A stretch of DNA of 64,000 bases from Imhoffiella fuscus (GTDB lineage: Bacteria > Pseudomonadota > Gammaproteobacteria > Chromatiales > Chromatiaceae): the NCBI RefSeq assembly GCF_042682685.1, contig NZ_JBHUHX010000047.1, positions 124,001-188,000 on the forward strand. Reading direction: 5' to 3'. This document shows positions 1 through 8,875 of the stretch, one piece after another. The position numbers and the translations under genes are program-made. Numbering within the stretch: the first letter of the stretch is position 1; every line of letters starts with the position of its first letter. The notes under the pieces are model-generated. The model did not search any database. It was given only the letters and a program-made list of their open reading frames with translations, and was not told the origin of the DNA.

Positions 1-62
1 TCCCCAGCAGGCAGTGCCGGCTCAATAATCGCGCCGATTCGGCCTTAAACGGGCTGAAGGCA

Positions 63-93
63 CCGCAGACGCCCACCAACCGGGCGTCTGCGG
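63..93. terminator. Perfect 12-bp inverted repeat, possible terminator
   Basis: Arms CCGCAGACGCCC and GGGCGTCTGCGG enclose a 7-nt loop. It lies downstream of the minus-strand gene ending at 171 and may end or protect that transcript. There is no clear T-run on either side, so a classical intrinsic terminator is not proved. The first 170 bases hold no convincing gene. Confidence 0.45.
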
Positions 94-170
94 CGTCGGA
101 GAAGCACCCTCGACCATCCCTGCGACCGTCTTCCCGCGAGCGACATCCTCTCTACGCCGCCGTGGCGACC

Positions 171-734
171 TCAGACGGCCCCCCAAACCTCGCGCTTTGC
201 ATCGGTCTTGGTGGCCAGCACCTCTTCAAGCGTCTTGACCGGGAAGCTCGGCTTGTAGTCCTTACCTGCCTCATAGAGCTTCAGCACCTTATCCTCGCTC
301 GACAGCCCCTTCAGGTCGTGCTTGTCGATGTAAAAGAACTCGGACACCTCGTTCCAGACCACGCCCTCGCGATACTGGACCAACACGTAGCGGTTGCCTT
401 CGACTTCGATCTGACAGCTCTCGGCCAGGTTCTCGATGAAGAAGACCGGAACGCACGAGGGATCCAGATCGCCCTTGAAGAGCGAGATGAACTCGGACAG
501 CTCATCGACGCTCTCGAAACTGCCGGCAACCATCAGGAGCTTGTCGGCGGTCGCAAGCAGGATCGCCTGCTTGAGGAGCGCGCGCGGAGGCGTGCGCTTA
601 CCGGCGACGGCCTTCAGCTCGCCTTCGAGAATGGTGAACTCACCACGAAAGGCCTGCAGGTCGGACTTGGTCGTGGGTCCAAACAGGGTCGTCAGCCAAA
701 AGCGTTCTTGTTGTTGATAGGTATCGAGCAGCAT
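171..734 (-). CDS. Hypothetical protein, 187 aa
   Basis: I do not recognise the family. The frame stays open far upstream, but protein-like composition begins near an ATG at 734 that follows GGAGAA by about 9-11 nt, so that start is preferred. The product is a soluble mixed alpha/beta-looking protein, starting MLLDTYQQQERFW, without signal peptide or membrane segment. The middle has a hydrophobic segment followed by an acidic helix (around ESVDELSEFISLF), and the end is lysine-rich. It is the last gene on the minus strand here and is separated from the next minus gene by some 465 bp, so it is probably transcribed alone. Coding status is supported by length and amino-acid composition only. Confidence 0.6.
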   Translation of the reverse strand: MLLDTYQQQERFWLTTLFGPTTKSDLQAFRGEFTILEGELKAVAGKRTPPRALLKQAILLATADKLLMVAGSFESVDELSEFISLFKGDLDPSCVPVFFIENLAESCQIEVEGNRYVLVQYREGVVWNEVSEFFYIDKHDLKGLSSEDKVLKLYEAGKDYKPSFPVKTLEEVLATKTDAKREVWGAV

Positions 735-883
735 CGCGGAAGATTCTCCAGGTATGGATATGCACATCACGTCAACCACCGAGCCCTCACGGTTGATCGC
801 GTGTCGTAAAACCACGCCGTTTGTTGCTTTTGCTACAAAGGGACAAACCGTCGCCGACGTGGCCATTCGACCCTGTCCGTCAA

Positions 884-910
884 TAAGACCCAAATAGCAA
901 TAGGGTCTTA
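884..910. promoter_or_regulatory. 8-bp inverted repeat in a 465-bp intergenic region
   Basis: TAAGACCC and GGGTCTTA are separated by 11 nt. It lies about 150 bp upstream of the start of the 187-aa hypothetical gene. It could be an operator or an RNA hairpin. The rest of 735-1199 shows no gene. Confidence 0.3.
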
Positions 911-1199
911 AGTCAATCAGGGTAAGCATCGGGCGCTTGCGGACAACAAATCGGCGGACTGAGCCACATGCGCGCAACGACGCCCAGCAATTTCGATGCC
1001 AGTCAATGACGGTGCTAAACAAGCGGCGGCGGTTTCGCCAACCGGCGGCGATTGGCAAAAACGCGGAGGACTCGGAGGAAATCGCCAAGCCAAAGGGGCG
1101 GGATAGTCATATACGACAGCCCACTCCGAGGGATGCAGCGTTCAACGAGAAGAAGGCGATCGGGTAGCGCATCTCCGCGCTATCCGGCTCGGGAAAGGA

Positions 1200-1514
1200 T
1201 CAGTGGTGGTAGTTCTCGGGCAGTCCTTCGTGCATCAGCGCCGCTGTGAGCTCATCAAACCTGAAGAGGTTGAACGCGCGGTGACCGTTGTAGTCCAGGA
1301 CGCGGAGGTCGTCCGATTCGGTGAATTCGTTTACGACCGTGTTGAAGTAGCCGCCATAACGCTCCTCGGCGAGGGCGAGCGGGATCTCATAGGCCATGAA
1401 TTTGGGGATGCCTTTGTTGGCCAGCCGCTCAAGCAGCTCCTGATGCTCGAGCGAGTCATACGACGTCAAAATCACAACCGGCCCACTTCCGGTGATGAGC
1501 ATTGCACATTTCAT
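1200..1514 (-). CDS. Small conserved cytosolic protein, 104 aa
   Basis: A small soluble protein beginning MKCAMLITGSGPVVILTSYD. I have a general impression of similar short 'cytosolic proteins' in sulfur-oxidising gammaproteobacteria, but know no function. Nothing in it suggests export or membrane insertion. It contains a run typical of a small alpha/beta fold, a hydrophobic strand then an ELLERL helix, and ends with two histidines. The frame is open upstream to 1718, but that part is Arg/Ser-rich and not protein-like. The start at 1514 is preceded by GGGAAA and is only a reasonable choice. It is divergent from the FUN14 gene. Confidence 0.6.
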   Translation of the reverse strand: MKCAMLITGSGPVVILTSYDSLEHQELLERLANKGIPKFMAYEIPLALAEERYGGYFNTVVNEFTESDDLRVLDYNGHRAFNLFRFDELTAALMHEGLPENYHH

Positions 1515-1755
1515 GGCGTCCAAATTTCCCGTTTTGATGGCCCGCATGCGCGGGAGACGAGCGCTAAACCGACGCTTCCGACCTAAGCCCACCGAGACGA
1601 CGAGGAACAGCGACAGCGCAGCGGGCGAGCATCGCCATCCGAGTCTAGCACCGAAGCAGCGCCTTGCCAGGCGCGATGACGAAGCGCGCTCAATGACAAT
1701 CCGAATGAAACCTGGCACCCTCTTTCATCGAAAAAGATCCATTGAGTCTGCCCCC

Positions 1756-2211
1756 ATGTTGTATCCAAGAGACCCGGCAACTTCCGTCGGCCTCAAATCG
1801 CTGATCGCCGCAACCCCATTCCTCTCGACGCGCTTGGCAGCCGCCCCACTCGACACACCGCCGGGACCGCCTGGAACGGGCGACCCGCTGAGCGGCGTCG
1901 CCGGCGAACTCTTTTCGGAGGCATTCTTCCTGAGGCTGGGGTTCTCGTTCATGATCGGCCTGGCGATGGGATTCGCCCTCAAGGTGGCCTTCAAGATCGC
2001 CCTGCTGGCGCTGGGGTTCCTGGTGATCGCCCTCTTCGCACTCCAGTTCTACGGGTTCATCGACATCAACTGGTCGGGACTGGAACCCCACTACGACAAC
2101 CTCGCGCACGGTCTGAGGGTCACTGGGTCCGCCTTCCTGGACTTCGCCGCCGAGAACCTCACCAGCGCGGCATCCTTCTTTGCCGGGCTGGCGATCGGCC
2201 TCAAATTCTAA
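1756..2211 (+). CDS. FUN14-family small membrane protein
   Basis: About 151 aa from the ATG at 1756; the upstream in-frame extension looks non-coding. After a Pro/Gly-rich N-terminus there are two adjacent hydrophobic segments (around residues 60-100), then a polar linker with DINWSGLEPHYDN and a final amphipathic or membrane helix ending GLAIGLKF. This layout, a glycine-patterned membrane pair (FMIGLAMGFALK) and a C-terminal Phe-rich helix, matches the FUN14 family. Bacterial members have no established role; the eukaryotic FUNDC1 acts in mitophagy. It ends 14 bp before the convergent YpsA-like gene. Confidence 0.7.
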   Translation: MLYPRDPATSVGLKSLIAATPFLSTRLAAAPLDTPPGPPGTGDPLSGVAGELFSEAFFLRLGFSFMIGLAMGFALKVAFKIALLALGFLVIALFALQFYGFIDINWSGLEPHYDNLAHGLRVTGSAFLDFAAENLTSAASFFAGLAIGLKF

Positions 2212-2224
2212 AGCGCACCCGCCC

Positions 2225-2839
2225 TCAGGGGCGGGAGGACGCGGGAAGGGACACCTCGGCGCGTCGCTCGATCCATCGAGCGAACAGTCCGCGCAGCAGG
2301 ACGAACGCCTCGCCCTGGATGCCGGGCGCGCCCGACTCGCGCGGACCGGCACAGTTGAGTGAGCGAATCCTGTTGGTCAACAGCCAGGAGAGGATCGCGT
2401 CCGGGTCCGACCGAAGGGGCAGATCGCGGGCGCAGAGCGGCCGACCGAGTCGGCGGGCGAGATCGGCGGTCAATCGGGTCCCACCTGTCAGAGAGCCACG
2501 ATAGAGAATCAGGGTCGCATCCGAGTCGCGGACGTTCCATTCGGTACGCTCGGCGTAATCGCGGCTTGGCGTCTCTGTCAGCGGATAGGCATTCGCGATC
2601 GGACCGTCCTCGGCCCTTCGCCCACGCGGGCACCAGCCTCGAACGGTCAAACCAAGCTCCAGCGCGGCATCCAGGGCGGCGCGATCGACCCCTGTTTGAC
2701 CGCCGGAAACCACCTCGATCGCCCCGTCACCCTCTTGGTGGCGCTGGAGCGCACCCAGCAGCTCGCGGTCGCGGCGCGCAAAATAGATATCCTCCTCGGC
2801 CTGCTCCTTCAGCTTGAGTCTATCGACGAACCCCGTCAT
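2225..2839 (-). CDS. Circularly permuted YpsA-like (SLOG superfamily) protein, 'putative molybdenum carrier'
   Basis: 204 aa from the ATG at 2839. Residues 1-35 form a charged helix (KLKEQAEEDIYFARRDREL). From about residue 42 comes a Rossmann-like domain with VVSGGQTGVDRAALD, WCPRGRRAEDG and YRGSLTGGTRLT, the hallmark glycine-rich motifs of the putative molybdenum carrier/cpYpsA family. That family belongs to the SLOG group of nucleotide-ligand-binding proteins; binding to molybdenum cofactor is suggested by old annotation, not shown here. It follows cmoB by 4 bp on the same strand and is likely the third gene of a cmoA-cmoB operon, which hints at a nucleotide or tRNA-related ligand. Confidence 0.8.
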   Translation of the reverse strand: MTGFVDRLKLKEQAEEDIYFARRDRELLGALQRHQEGDGAIEVVSGGQTGVDRAALDAALELGLTVRGWCPRGRRAEDGPIANAYPLTETPSRDYAERTEWNVRDSDATLILYRGSLTGGTRLTADLARRLGRPLCARDLPLRSDPDAILSWLLTNRIRSLNCAGPRESGAPGIQGEAFVLLRGLFARWIERRAEVSLPASSRP

Positions 2840-2843
2840 GGCA

Positions 2844-3824
2844 TCAACCTCTTCGTGCGATGAGAACAGCACGGGTCGGGGCCGGAAGCCCCTCGATGGT
2901 TCGGCCTGGATCCTCGGGGTCGAGATGGTTCGCAAGCGACTGGAAGCGCATCCAGTCGGTCGAGCGCTGCTCTTCCCGACTGGTCCGGGTGACGTCCGCC
3001 ACGCTTACCCCAACGAAACCACAGCGACCGAGCCAAACCTCCAACGCATCAAGTGTAGGAATGAACCAGACATTGCGCATGCTCGCATAGCGCCCGGGCG
3101 GCACCAGCACACGCTCGCCCTCCCCTTCCAGAACCAGCGTTTCCAGAACCAGCTCGCCGCCGGGGCGTAACAGTCGGCCCAGTTCGAGCAGATGGTCCAT
3201 CGGCGAGCGACGGTGATAGAAGACCCCCATCGAGAAGACCGTATCGAAGCCCGTGAGGCCCTCCGGCAGGTCCTCGATCCCGAGCGGCAGCACGGACAGA
3301 CGGTCGCGCCCGAGATAGCGATTGATCGCCTGGAACTGGACCACATAGAGCAGCGTCGGATCGATCCCCATCACCAGACGCGCCCCCTCGCCGAGCATGC
3401 GCCAAGCGTGGTAGCCATTGCCGCAGCCGACATCCAGGACCAGGCGATCCTTCAAAGGGGTTAGCGATCCGGCAAGACGATCCCATTTCCAGTCCGAGCG
3501 CCATTCGGTATCCAGATGCAGGCCCCGCAGACAAAATGGCCCCTTGCGCCAGGGGTGCAGCCGCATCAGCGTTTCGCGCAGATGGGCCTCCACCTCCGCA
3601 GACAGCGGATCGGCGCCTTCAAGACCCACACAGGATGCGTTCAGAACCCGGGTGGATTCGGGCAGGTCCGGCAACGCGGCCAGCGCGGCCTCCCAGAGCG
3701 GCAGATCGCCATGCGCGCCAGGGCCGAGCCGCGCCAGAACCGCCGCTTCGAGCGCGGTCCGCCAGGGAGCCAGAGCGGTCCGGTCCAATTGATCGAGAAA
3801 GGGTTCGAAAGGCGTCAGATCCAT
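2844..3824 (-). CDS. cmoB: tRNA U34 carboxymethyltransferase
   Basis: 326 aa, close to the usual ~323. CmoB transfers the carboxymethyl group of carboxy-SAM to 5-hydroxyuridine at tRNA position 34, giving cmo5U, which widens wobble decoding. An N-terminal alpha-helical domain (about 1-95, with LHPWRKGPF) precedes a class I methyltransferase domain with the SAM loop VLDVGCGNGYH, followed by GIDPT and FSMGVFYHRRSP. The C-terminal part has RNVWFIPT and RTSREEQRSTDWM, typical of CmoB. Start MDLTPFEPFL at 3824 overlaps the cmoA stop by 10 bp, so translation is probably coupled to cmoA, which makes its cofactor. Confidence 0.96.
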   Translation of the reverse strand: MDLTPFEPFLDQLDRTALAPWRTALEAAVLARLGPGAHGDLPLWEAALAALPDLPESTRVLNASCVGLEGADPLSAEVEAHLRETLMRLHPWRKGPFCLRGLHLDTEWRSDWKWDRLAGSLTPLKDRLVLDVGCGNGYHAWRMLGEGARLVMGIDPTLLYVVQFQAINRYLGRDRLSVLPLGIEDLPEGLTGFDTVFSMGVFYHRRSPMDHLLELGRLLRPGGELVLETLVLEGEGERVLVPPGRYASMRNVWFIPTLDALEVWLGRCGFVGVSVADVTRTSREEQRSTDWMRFQSLANHLDPEDPGRTIEGLPAPTRAVLIARRG

Positions 3825-4546
3825 GCGGTCCAGGCCACGAAGTTGAGACTCTGAAACCAACGCTCGACACCGACGAAGCCCGCCGCGCTCAATCGAGCCT
3901 CGTGCGCCTCGATCGTCTCGGGCACCAGGACGCGCTCCAGGGCCGCACGCTTGCCGCTGATGGCCATCTCACTGTAGCCATTGGCACGTTTGAAGTCCTC
4001 GTGCAATTGGGTCAGAAAGCGACCGCCGCGATCATCCGAGACCTGAATCTTCTCGGCCAGGATCAAGACACCGCCCGGCACCAGCCCTTGGCGGATCCGA
4101 GTCAGCAACTCAAGGCGCGAGTCGCGCGGAATGAACTGCAAGGTGAGATTCAGCACTACGAGCGAGGCCTGCTCAATGGCGACATCGCGCACGTCGGCGC
4201 ACACTGGCTCGACCCGATCCGAATGGTGCACGTCGGCGAGCCGGGCACGCAGCCCCTCGATCATGGCCGGCGCATTGTCGACGGCGACCACCCGCACCTC
4301 GCCCGTCACCTGGCGTAGGATGGAACGGGTCACGGCGCCGAGCGAGCAGCCCAGGTCGTAGCATCGGGTTCCCGGACGCGCCACGCGCCGGGCGACGAGG
4401 CCCGAAAGCCCGACCAGTTCGGCATAGCCGGGCACCGAGCGGCGTACCATGTCGGGAAAGACCCTGGCGACATCCGCATCGAACTCGAAGGGGCGGACCG
4501 GCCCACCGGGTCGGTCGAACAAATCATCTGGCTCAGTATCGATCAT
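3815..4546 (-). CDS. cmoA: Carboxy-S-adenosyl-L-methionine synthase
   Basis: 243 aa, standard length. CmoA converts SAM and prephenate into carboxy-SAM, the donor used by CmoB. The methyltransferase-fold motif CYDLGCSLGAVT binds SAM, VVAVDNAPAMI follows, and NLTLQFIP and EKIQV are characteristic CmoA stretches. It is the first gene of the minus-strand cmoA-cmoB-YpsA-like operon and is divergent from ppk across about 100 bp. The family is strictly linked to cmoB, so the call is secure. Confidence 0.96.
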   Translation of the reverse strand: MIDTEPDDLFDRPGGPVRPFEFDADVARVFPDMVRRSVPGYAELVGLSGLVARRVARPGTRCYDLGCSLGAVTRSILRQVTGEVRVVAVDNAPAMIEGLRARLADVHHSDRVEPVCADVRDVAIEQASLVVLNLTLQFIPRDSRLELLTRIRQGLVPGGVLILAEKIQVSDDRGGRFLTQLHEDFKRANGYSEMAISGKRAALERVLVPETIEAHEARLSAAGFVGVERWFQSLNFVAWTAWI

Positions 4547-4617
4547 AGGCGTGCATTCTATACCGGACTAGGCCCTACACCCTCGCAGGAGAAGACCCGG
4601 GACGTCACAAAATCATC

Positions 4618-4635
4618 GCAACCGGTTGCTAAAAT
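4618..4635 (+). promoter_or_regulatory. Palindrome GCAACCGGTTGC overlapping an extended -10 box before ppk
   Basis: A perfect 12-bp palindrome at 4618-4629 runs into TGC-TAAAAT (extended -10 at 4627-4635). The palindrome has the central CCGG and flanking GCAA/TTGC seen in LacI-family operators. If this -10 is used, transcription would start near 4642, leaving almost no leader before the TTG at 4648. This would favour the ATG at 4681 as start. Confidence 0.35.
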
Positions 4636-4647
4636 TGGAGAGTTATA

Positions 4648-6900
4648 TTGCTTACAAAAACCGAGGACTCTTACCCACTCATGTACAGCGAAGTCCAGGA
4701 TCCCATTGAGGACGAGACCCTCAGCAACCAAACGATCGTGACGCCGCCCGTTCCGGACGACATCGATCTCGACGACCCTATTCTTTATCTCAGCCGAGAG
4801 CTGACCTGGCTCGCCTTCAACCGGCGAGTGCTTCACGAGGCCGAGGATCCGCGCAATCCGCTGCTGGAGCGGGTCAAGTTCCTCGCCATCGTGAGCAACA
4901 ATCTCGACGAATTCTTCATGAAGCGCATTGGCGGTCTCAAGCAGCAGATCGCCGCCGGCGTCCATACGCCGAGCCTGGACGGTCGCACCCCGCTGCAGCA
5001 GCTCAACGAATGCCAATCGGCCGTGCGCGGCTTCATCCGCGAGCAACAGCGCGTCTACGGCGAGCTGATGCTGGCCCTGGACGAGTACGACATCCGCATC
5101 GCACGCCACGCGGACCTGCCGGAGGACGCGCGGGAACGGCTACGCGAGCATTTCCGCGCCAACATCTTCCCCATGCTGACGCCCCTGGCGATGGACCCGG
5201 CGCACCCCTTCCCGTTCATCTCGAACCTGACGCTGAATCTGCTCGTGACCCTGCGCTATCCGGGCGGCAACGAGGTCTACATGGCCCGCGTCAAGGTGCC
5301 GGTCAACAAGGACGTCTCCAAACGGCTCATCGCGGTCGACGGGACTCACACCTATGTGACCCTGGAAGATCTGATCGTCAACAACCTCGACATGCTCTTC
5401 CCGGGGATGGAGATCGTTTCCTGCGCCCTGTTCCGCGTCACCCGCAACGCCATCGTGGAGCCGGACGTCGAGGCGGCCAACGATCTGCTCGAAATGATCG
5501 AGAGCGAGCTGCGCGAGCGTCACTTCGCCCCCATCGTGCGTCTTGAGGTCCAGCCCGGCATGGAGCCGGTCCACCGCGGCATGCTGGCCGCCGAGTTGGG
5601 CCTGAACGAAGAGGAAGACGTCATCGAGGCCGAGGGCATGATGGCCCTGAGCAATCTGTTCGAGATCGCCGCCATCGACCGACCCGAACTGCACGACAAG
5701 ACGCATCGACCCGTCGACCATCCACTGCTCGCCAACGATCGGCGCAACATCTTCCACATCATCCGCGAGAACGGGCCGATCCTGCTGCAGCACCCCTACC
5801 AGCCCTTCAGCACCTCGGTCGAGCGCTTCCTGCGCACCGCCTCCGAGGACCCCAAGGTGCTGGCGATCAAGATGACGCTCTACCGCACCTCGGCCGGCGC
5901 CATCCTCGACTCGCTGATCCAGGCCGCACGCAACGGCAAGCAGGTCGCCGTACTGGTGGAACTCAAGGCGCGCTTCGACGAGGCAGCCAACATCCAGTGG
6001 GCGCGACGGCTGGAGGCCGAGGGCATTCACGTCAACTATGGCGTCATGGGACTCAAGACCCACAGCAAGCTGATCTTCGTGGTCCGCCGCGACTACTCCC
6101 AGCTGCGCCGCTACTACCACATCGGCACCGGAAACTATCACTCGGGCACCGCCAAGCTCTATACCGACCTCGGTATGCTCGGCTGCGACGAGGATATCGG
6201 CCAGGACCTGACCGAACTCTTCAACTATCTGACCGGCTACTCGCCACCGCCGAGCTACCGCAAGATCCTGGCCGCACCCTACAACCTCAAACGCGCCATC
6301 ATCGACAAGATCAACCGTGAGATCGAGCACCACAAGCGCGAGGACAACGGTCTGATCCAGATGAAGATGAACGCGCTGGAGGACCCCGACATCACTCGCG
6401 CCCTCTACAAGGCGAGCCGTGCCGGCGTACAGGTCGACCTCATCATCCGCGACACCTGCCGCTTCCGCCCCGGACTGCCCGGCATCAGCGAGCGCGCACG
6501 CGTGGTCAGCATCGTCGGACGCTTCCTGGAGCATGCGCGCATCATCTATTTCCGCAACGGCGGCGACGAGGAGTACTACATCGGCTCGGCCGACATGATG
6601 CGCCGCAACCTGGACAGCCGGGTCGAGGTGCACGCACCGGTCGAGAACCCCGAGCTGCGCCAAGAACTGAGGCTCATCCTGGACGTCCAGTTCGCCGACA
6701 GCCGCTCGGCCTGGGACATGGACGCCAACGGCAACTACACCCAGCGCACCCCCGAGGACGACAGCAAGAAGGGCGCCCAGGAAACCCTGATCGGCGTCGC
6801 GGAGAAACGGCTCGCCGCCGCCGCCAAGCACAAGGAGAAGAAGGTGCGCTCACGCCTGCTCAGTCATTTCCAATGGCGTCTGAGGGATAAAAATCTCTGA
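4648..6900 (+). CDS. ppk1: Polyphosphate kinase 1
   Basis: 750 aa from TTG at 4648, which has GGAGAG about 5 nt upstream; the ATG at 4681 (739 aa) is an alternative. PPK1 reversibly polymerises ATP gamma-phosphate into inorganic polyphosphate. The N-domain shows LSRELTWLAFNRRVL and FLAIVSNNLDEFFM; the two phospholipase-D-like catalytic domains carry KTHSK with the autophosphorylated His (about residue 472) followed by HIGTGNYH, and FLEHARI with the second His (about 629). The C-terminus is a basic tail. It fits with the pst-phoU operon further along as part of phosphate storage. Its last 37 bp overlap the convergent transporter gene. Confidence 0.97.
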   Translation: MLTKTEDSYPLMYSEVQDPIEDETLSNQTIVTPPVPDDIDLDDPILYLSRELTWLAFNRRVLHEAEDPRNPLLERVKFLAIVSNNLDEFFMKRIGGLKQQIAAGVHTPSLDGRTPLQQLNECQSAVRGFIREQQRVYGELMLALDEYDIRIARHADLPEDARERLREHFRANIFPMLTPLAMDPAHPFPFISNLTLNLLVTLRYPGGNEVYMARVKVPVNKDVSKRLIAVDGTHTYVTLEDLIVNNLDMLFPGMEIVSCALFRVTRNAIVEPDVEAANDLLEMIESELRERHFAPIVRLEVQPGMEPVHRGMLAAELGLNEEEDVIEAEGMMALSNLFEIAAIDRPELHDKTHRPVDHPLLANDRRNIFHIIRENGPILLQHPYQPFSTSVERFLRTASEDPKVLAIKMTLYRTSAGAILDSLIQAARNGKQVAVLVELKARFDEAANIQWARRLEAEGIHVNYGVMGLKTHSKLIFVVRRDYSQLRRYYHIGTGNYHSGTAKLYTDLGMLGCDEDIGQDLTELFNYLTGYSPPPSYRKILAAPYNLKRAIIDKINREIEHHKREDNGLIQMKMNALEDPDITRALYKASRAGVQVDLIIRDTCRFRPGLPGISERARVVSIVGRFLEHARIIYFRNGGDEEYYIGSADMMRRNLDSRVEVHAPVENPELRQELRLILDVQFADSRSAWDMDANGNYTQRTPEDDSKKGAQETLIGVAEKRLAAAAKHKEKKVRSRLLSHFQWRLRDKNL

Positions 6901-7820
6901 GTGCAGGAGGTCTTCCTCACGGAAGACCTTGATGAATGGGCAATCGTGCGGTCCCGAGAGCCCGCGCGGATGAGCAGGAGCAAGGCGGCAAGCGTCAGTA
7001 TGGCTCCGGGAATCGAGGCCAGTCGCGGCCACTCGTCCAGGACGAGCCCAGCGGCGAGGCCGGCGAACAATGGCGTCAGCAGACCCACTGCGGTGGTGAC
7101 GAGCGGAGACAGGCGTACCGCAGCGAGCCCATAGGATAGGGTGGGGAGCACGGTGGAGACGAGACCGAGCACGGCGATCAGCGTCAGTGCATCGTGCGAC
7201 GGCCAATCTGGTGTCGAGGTCGTCAGCACGGGCAGGGTGATGACCAAACCCCAGAGACAGGCGATGGCCGTCGATGCGAGCGGGTGCAGATGTCGCCCTT
7301 CCATCGCCCGCGAGCGCAACCCGATGACATAGAGCGCGGACGCCAGGGCGCAGCCGAAGGCGAGTACCTGGCCGGTGATCGCCCCTCCAGCAGTCCTCGC
7401 CGGTGCGAGATAGAGGACAAGGCCGAGCAGCGCAAGGGCGACATAGAGGATCTGGCGCCTGCTCGGCCGTCTGCCGCTCACCCATTGCAGGGCGACGGCG
7501 ATCACCGGCGCGGTCCCGATGATGAGCGTGACCTCGACGACGGGCGCGCGGGCGTAGGCCTCGGTGGCGAGCAGGTAATAGAGCCCCATCGCCAGCGGCA
7601 GCGGCGTGCGCAGGGCGGCCAGCGCCAGGTCGCGGCGGATCAGCAGGAAGGGCAGCAGGACAAGGAGGCCGACGGCCAGTCGGCCCGCGACGATCGTCGC
7701 GGGTGGCAGCTCCTCCAGCAGGCGGACGAAGATGCCGGTCAGCCCCCAGGCGATGGGGGTCAGCAATGCGGCACTCAATCCGATCCCGTCGAGCGAGCTC
7801 GGTTGTGCTGGGTTCTGCAT
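6864..7820 (-). CDS. EamA/DMT-family transporter
   Basis: 318 aa with about ten hydrophobic segments arranged as two five-helix EamA repeats; the first begins ALLTPIAWGLTGIFVR and the second near LAFGCALASALYVIGL. DMT family members export metabolites such as amino acids or take up small solutes; the substrate cannot be read from the sequence. The C-terminal ~35 residues are polar and serine/arginine-rich. It is downstream of an AraC regulator on the same strand (76-bp gap), so that regulator may control it. Its 3' end overlaps the 3' end of ppk by 37 bp. Confidence 0.88.
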   Translation of the reverse strand: MQNPAQPSSLDGIGLSAALLTPIAWGLTGIFVRLLEELPPATIVAGRLAVGLLVLLPFLLIRRDLALAALRTPLPLAMGLYYLLATEAYARAPVVEVTLIIGTAPVIAVALQWVSGRRPSRRQILYVALALLGLVLYLAPARTAGGAITGQVLAFGCALASALYVIGLRSRAMEGRHLHPLASTAIACLWGLVITLPVLTTSTPDWPSHDALTLIAVLGLVSTVLPTLSYGLAAVRLSPLVTTAVGLLTPLFAGLAAGLVLDEWPRLASIPGAILTLAALLLLIRAGSRDRTIAHSSRSSVRKTSCTQRFLSLRRHWK

Positions 7821-7896
7821 GTCATGGCCTCCGTTTTTCCGATGCGAGGCACACTAATTGCCGGTGGCGGCCCGGTCTTGAACGATCTTGGCGGCT

Positions 7897-8745
7897 TCAG
7901 CGGCCGAGTGGGGGATGTCCGTGATCGGCGCGGTAGCGGCCCGGCGTGACGCCGGTCAGACGCTTGAAGGCGCGAGTGAAATGCGCCTGATCGGCGAAGC
8001 CCGTCGCGAGGGCGACGGTGACGACCGAGTCGCCCTGGGCGAGACCAGACTGGGCGCGTCGCAGGCGACACTGCAGATGCCAGGCATGAGGCGGTAGGCC
8101 GATGTCGCGGGTGAAGGCTCGCGTCAGGCGGAATCCGTCGAGTTCGGCCGCAGCCGCGAGTTCACCGAGTGGCACGCCGCGATCCATACGCGCGGCCAGG
8201 TAATCCAGCGCGCGCCGCACCGCCTCGGGTTCGCGCCCGACTCGAACGATCGATGGTCTCGGGCGTACGTATCGCTCGAGAAATTGCGACACGACATCCA
8301 ACAGCCGGGCCTCGAACTCCAGACATGGCGCACCGCTTACCAGCGCCTCATGGGTTGCGGCCAATCTGCTCGCGACGCACCGATCCTCAATGACCACCTC
8401 GGATTCGAAGCTGCCAAGCGGACGCGCGATCGCCTGCGCCATAACGCTGTCGGGGATGATCAGCACGCGATAGCGCCAGCCTTCCGGTGCGGCGGGCGAG
8501 ACCGCATGGACGGTGCCGGCCGGCATCGACACGATCTGGCCGGGTGCGGCGACGAAGCGCTCTCCAGCGTGCTCGAGTCGCTGTGCCCCGCCGTCGATCA
8601 GCGCGATCATCAGTCCATCGTGGGTGTGACGCGGAAAGGAATGATTGCGGAAGGTGCCAGTCAGCACCTCCAGACCAGGTATCTCGACAAGTTGGCGGCT
8701 GCAAGGAAGCCCCGGTCCTTGATCGCTGCTCACTCGGTTTCGCAC
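7897..8745 (-). CDS. AraC-family transcriptional regulator
   Basis: 282 aa. An N-terminal cupin-like ligand-binding domain (PRHTHDGLMIALIDGG, then MPAGTVHAV) is followed by a C-terminal double helix-turn-helix at about 180-275, with LGELAAAAELDGFRLTRAF and the signature GFADQAHFTRAFKRLTG. Such cupin-AraC proteins often control an adjacent transporter; here the EamA gene follows on the same strand. The ligand is unknown. Confidence 0.92.
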   Translation of the reverse strand: MRNRVSSDQGPGLPCSRQLVEIPGLEVLTGTFRNHSFPRHTHDGLMIALIDGGAQRLEHAGERFVAAPGQIVSMPAGTVHAVSPAAPEGWRYRVLIIPDSVMAQAIARPLGSFESEVVIEDRCVASRLAATHEALVSGAPCLEFEARLLDVVSQFLERYVRPRPSIVRVGREPEAVRRALDYLAARMDRGVPLGELAAAAELDGFRLTRAFTRDIGLPPHAWHLQCRLRRAQSGLAQGDSVVTVALATGFADQAHFTRAFKRLTGVTPGRYRADHGHPPLGR

Positions 8746-8875
8746 GGACGGCTCATGTATTTGGTTGGCCTACGACATGGGGCGTTTCTCATTCTGGCAT
8801 AAGGATGAAGCGGCATCATGACCCCGAAGAACGGCATACGACCGGTTCTCTCCGAAAATCGAGTCCAGCTCCTGA

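Noticed and set aside
5140..6831. 563-codon open frame opposite ppk
   Set aside because: Antisense shadow; valine/aspartate-rich composition typical of reverse frames of GC-rich genes.
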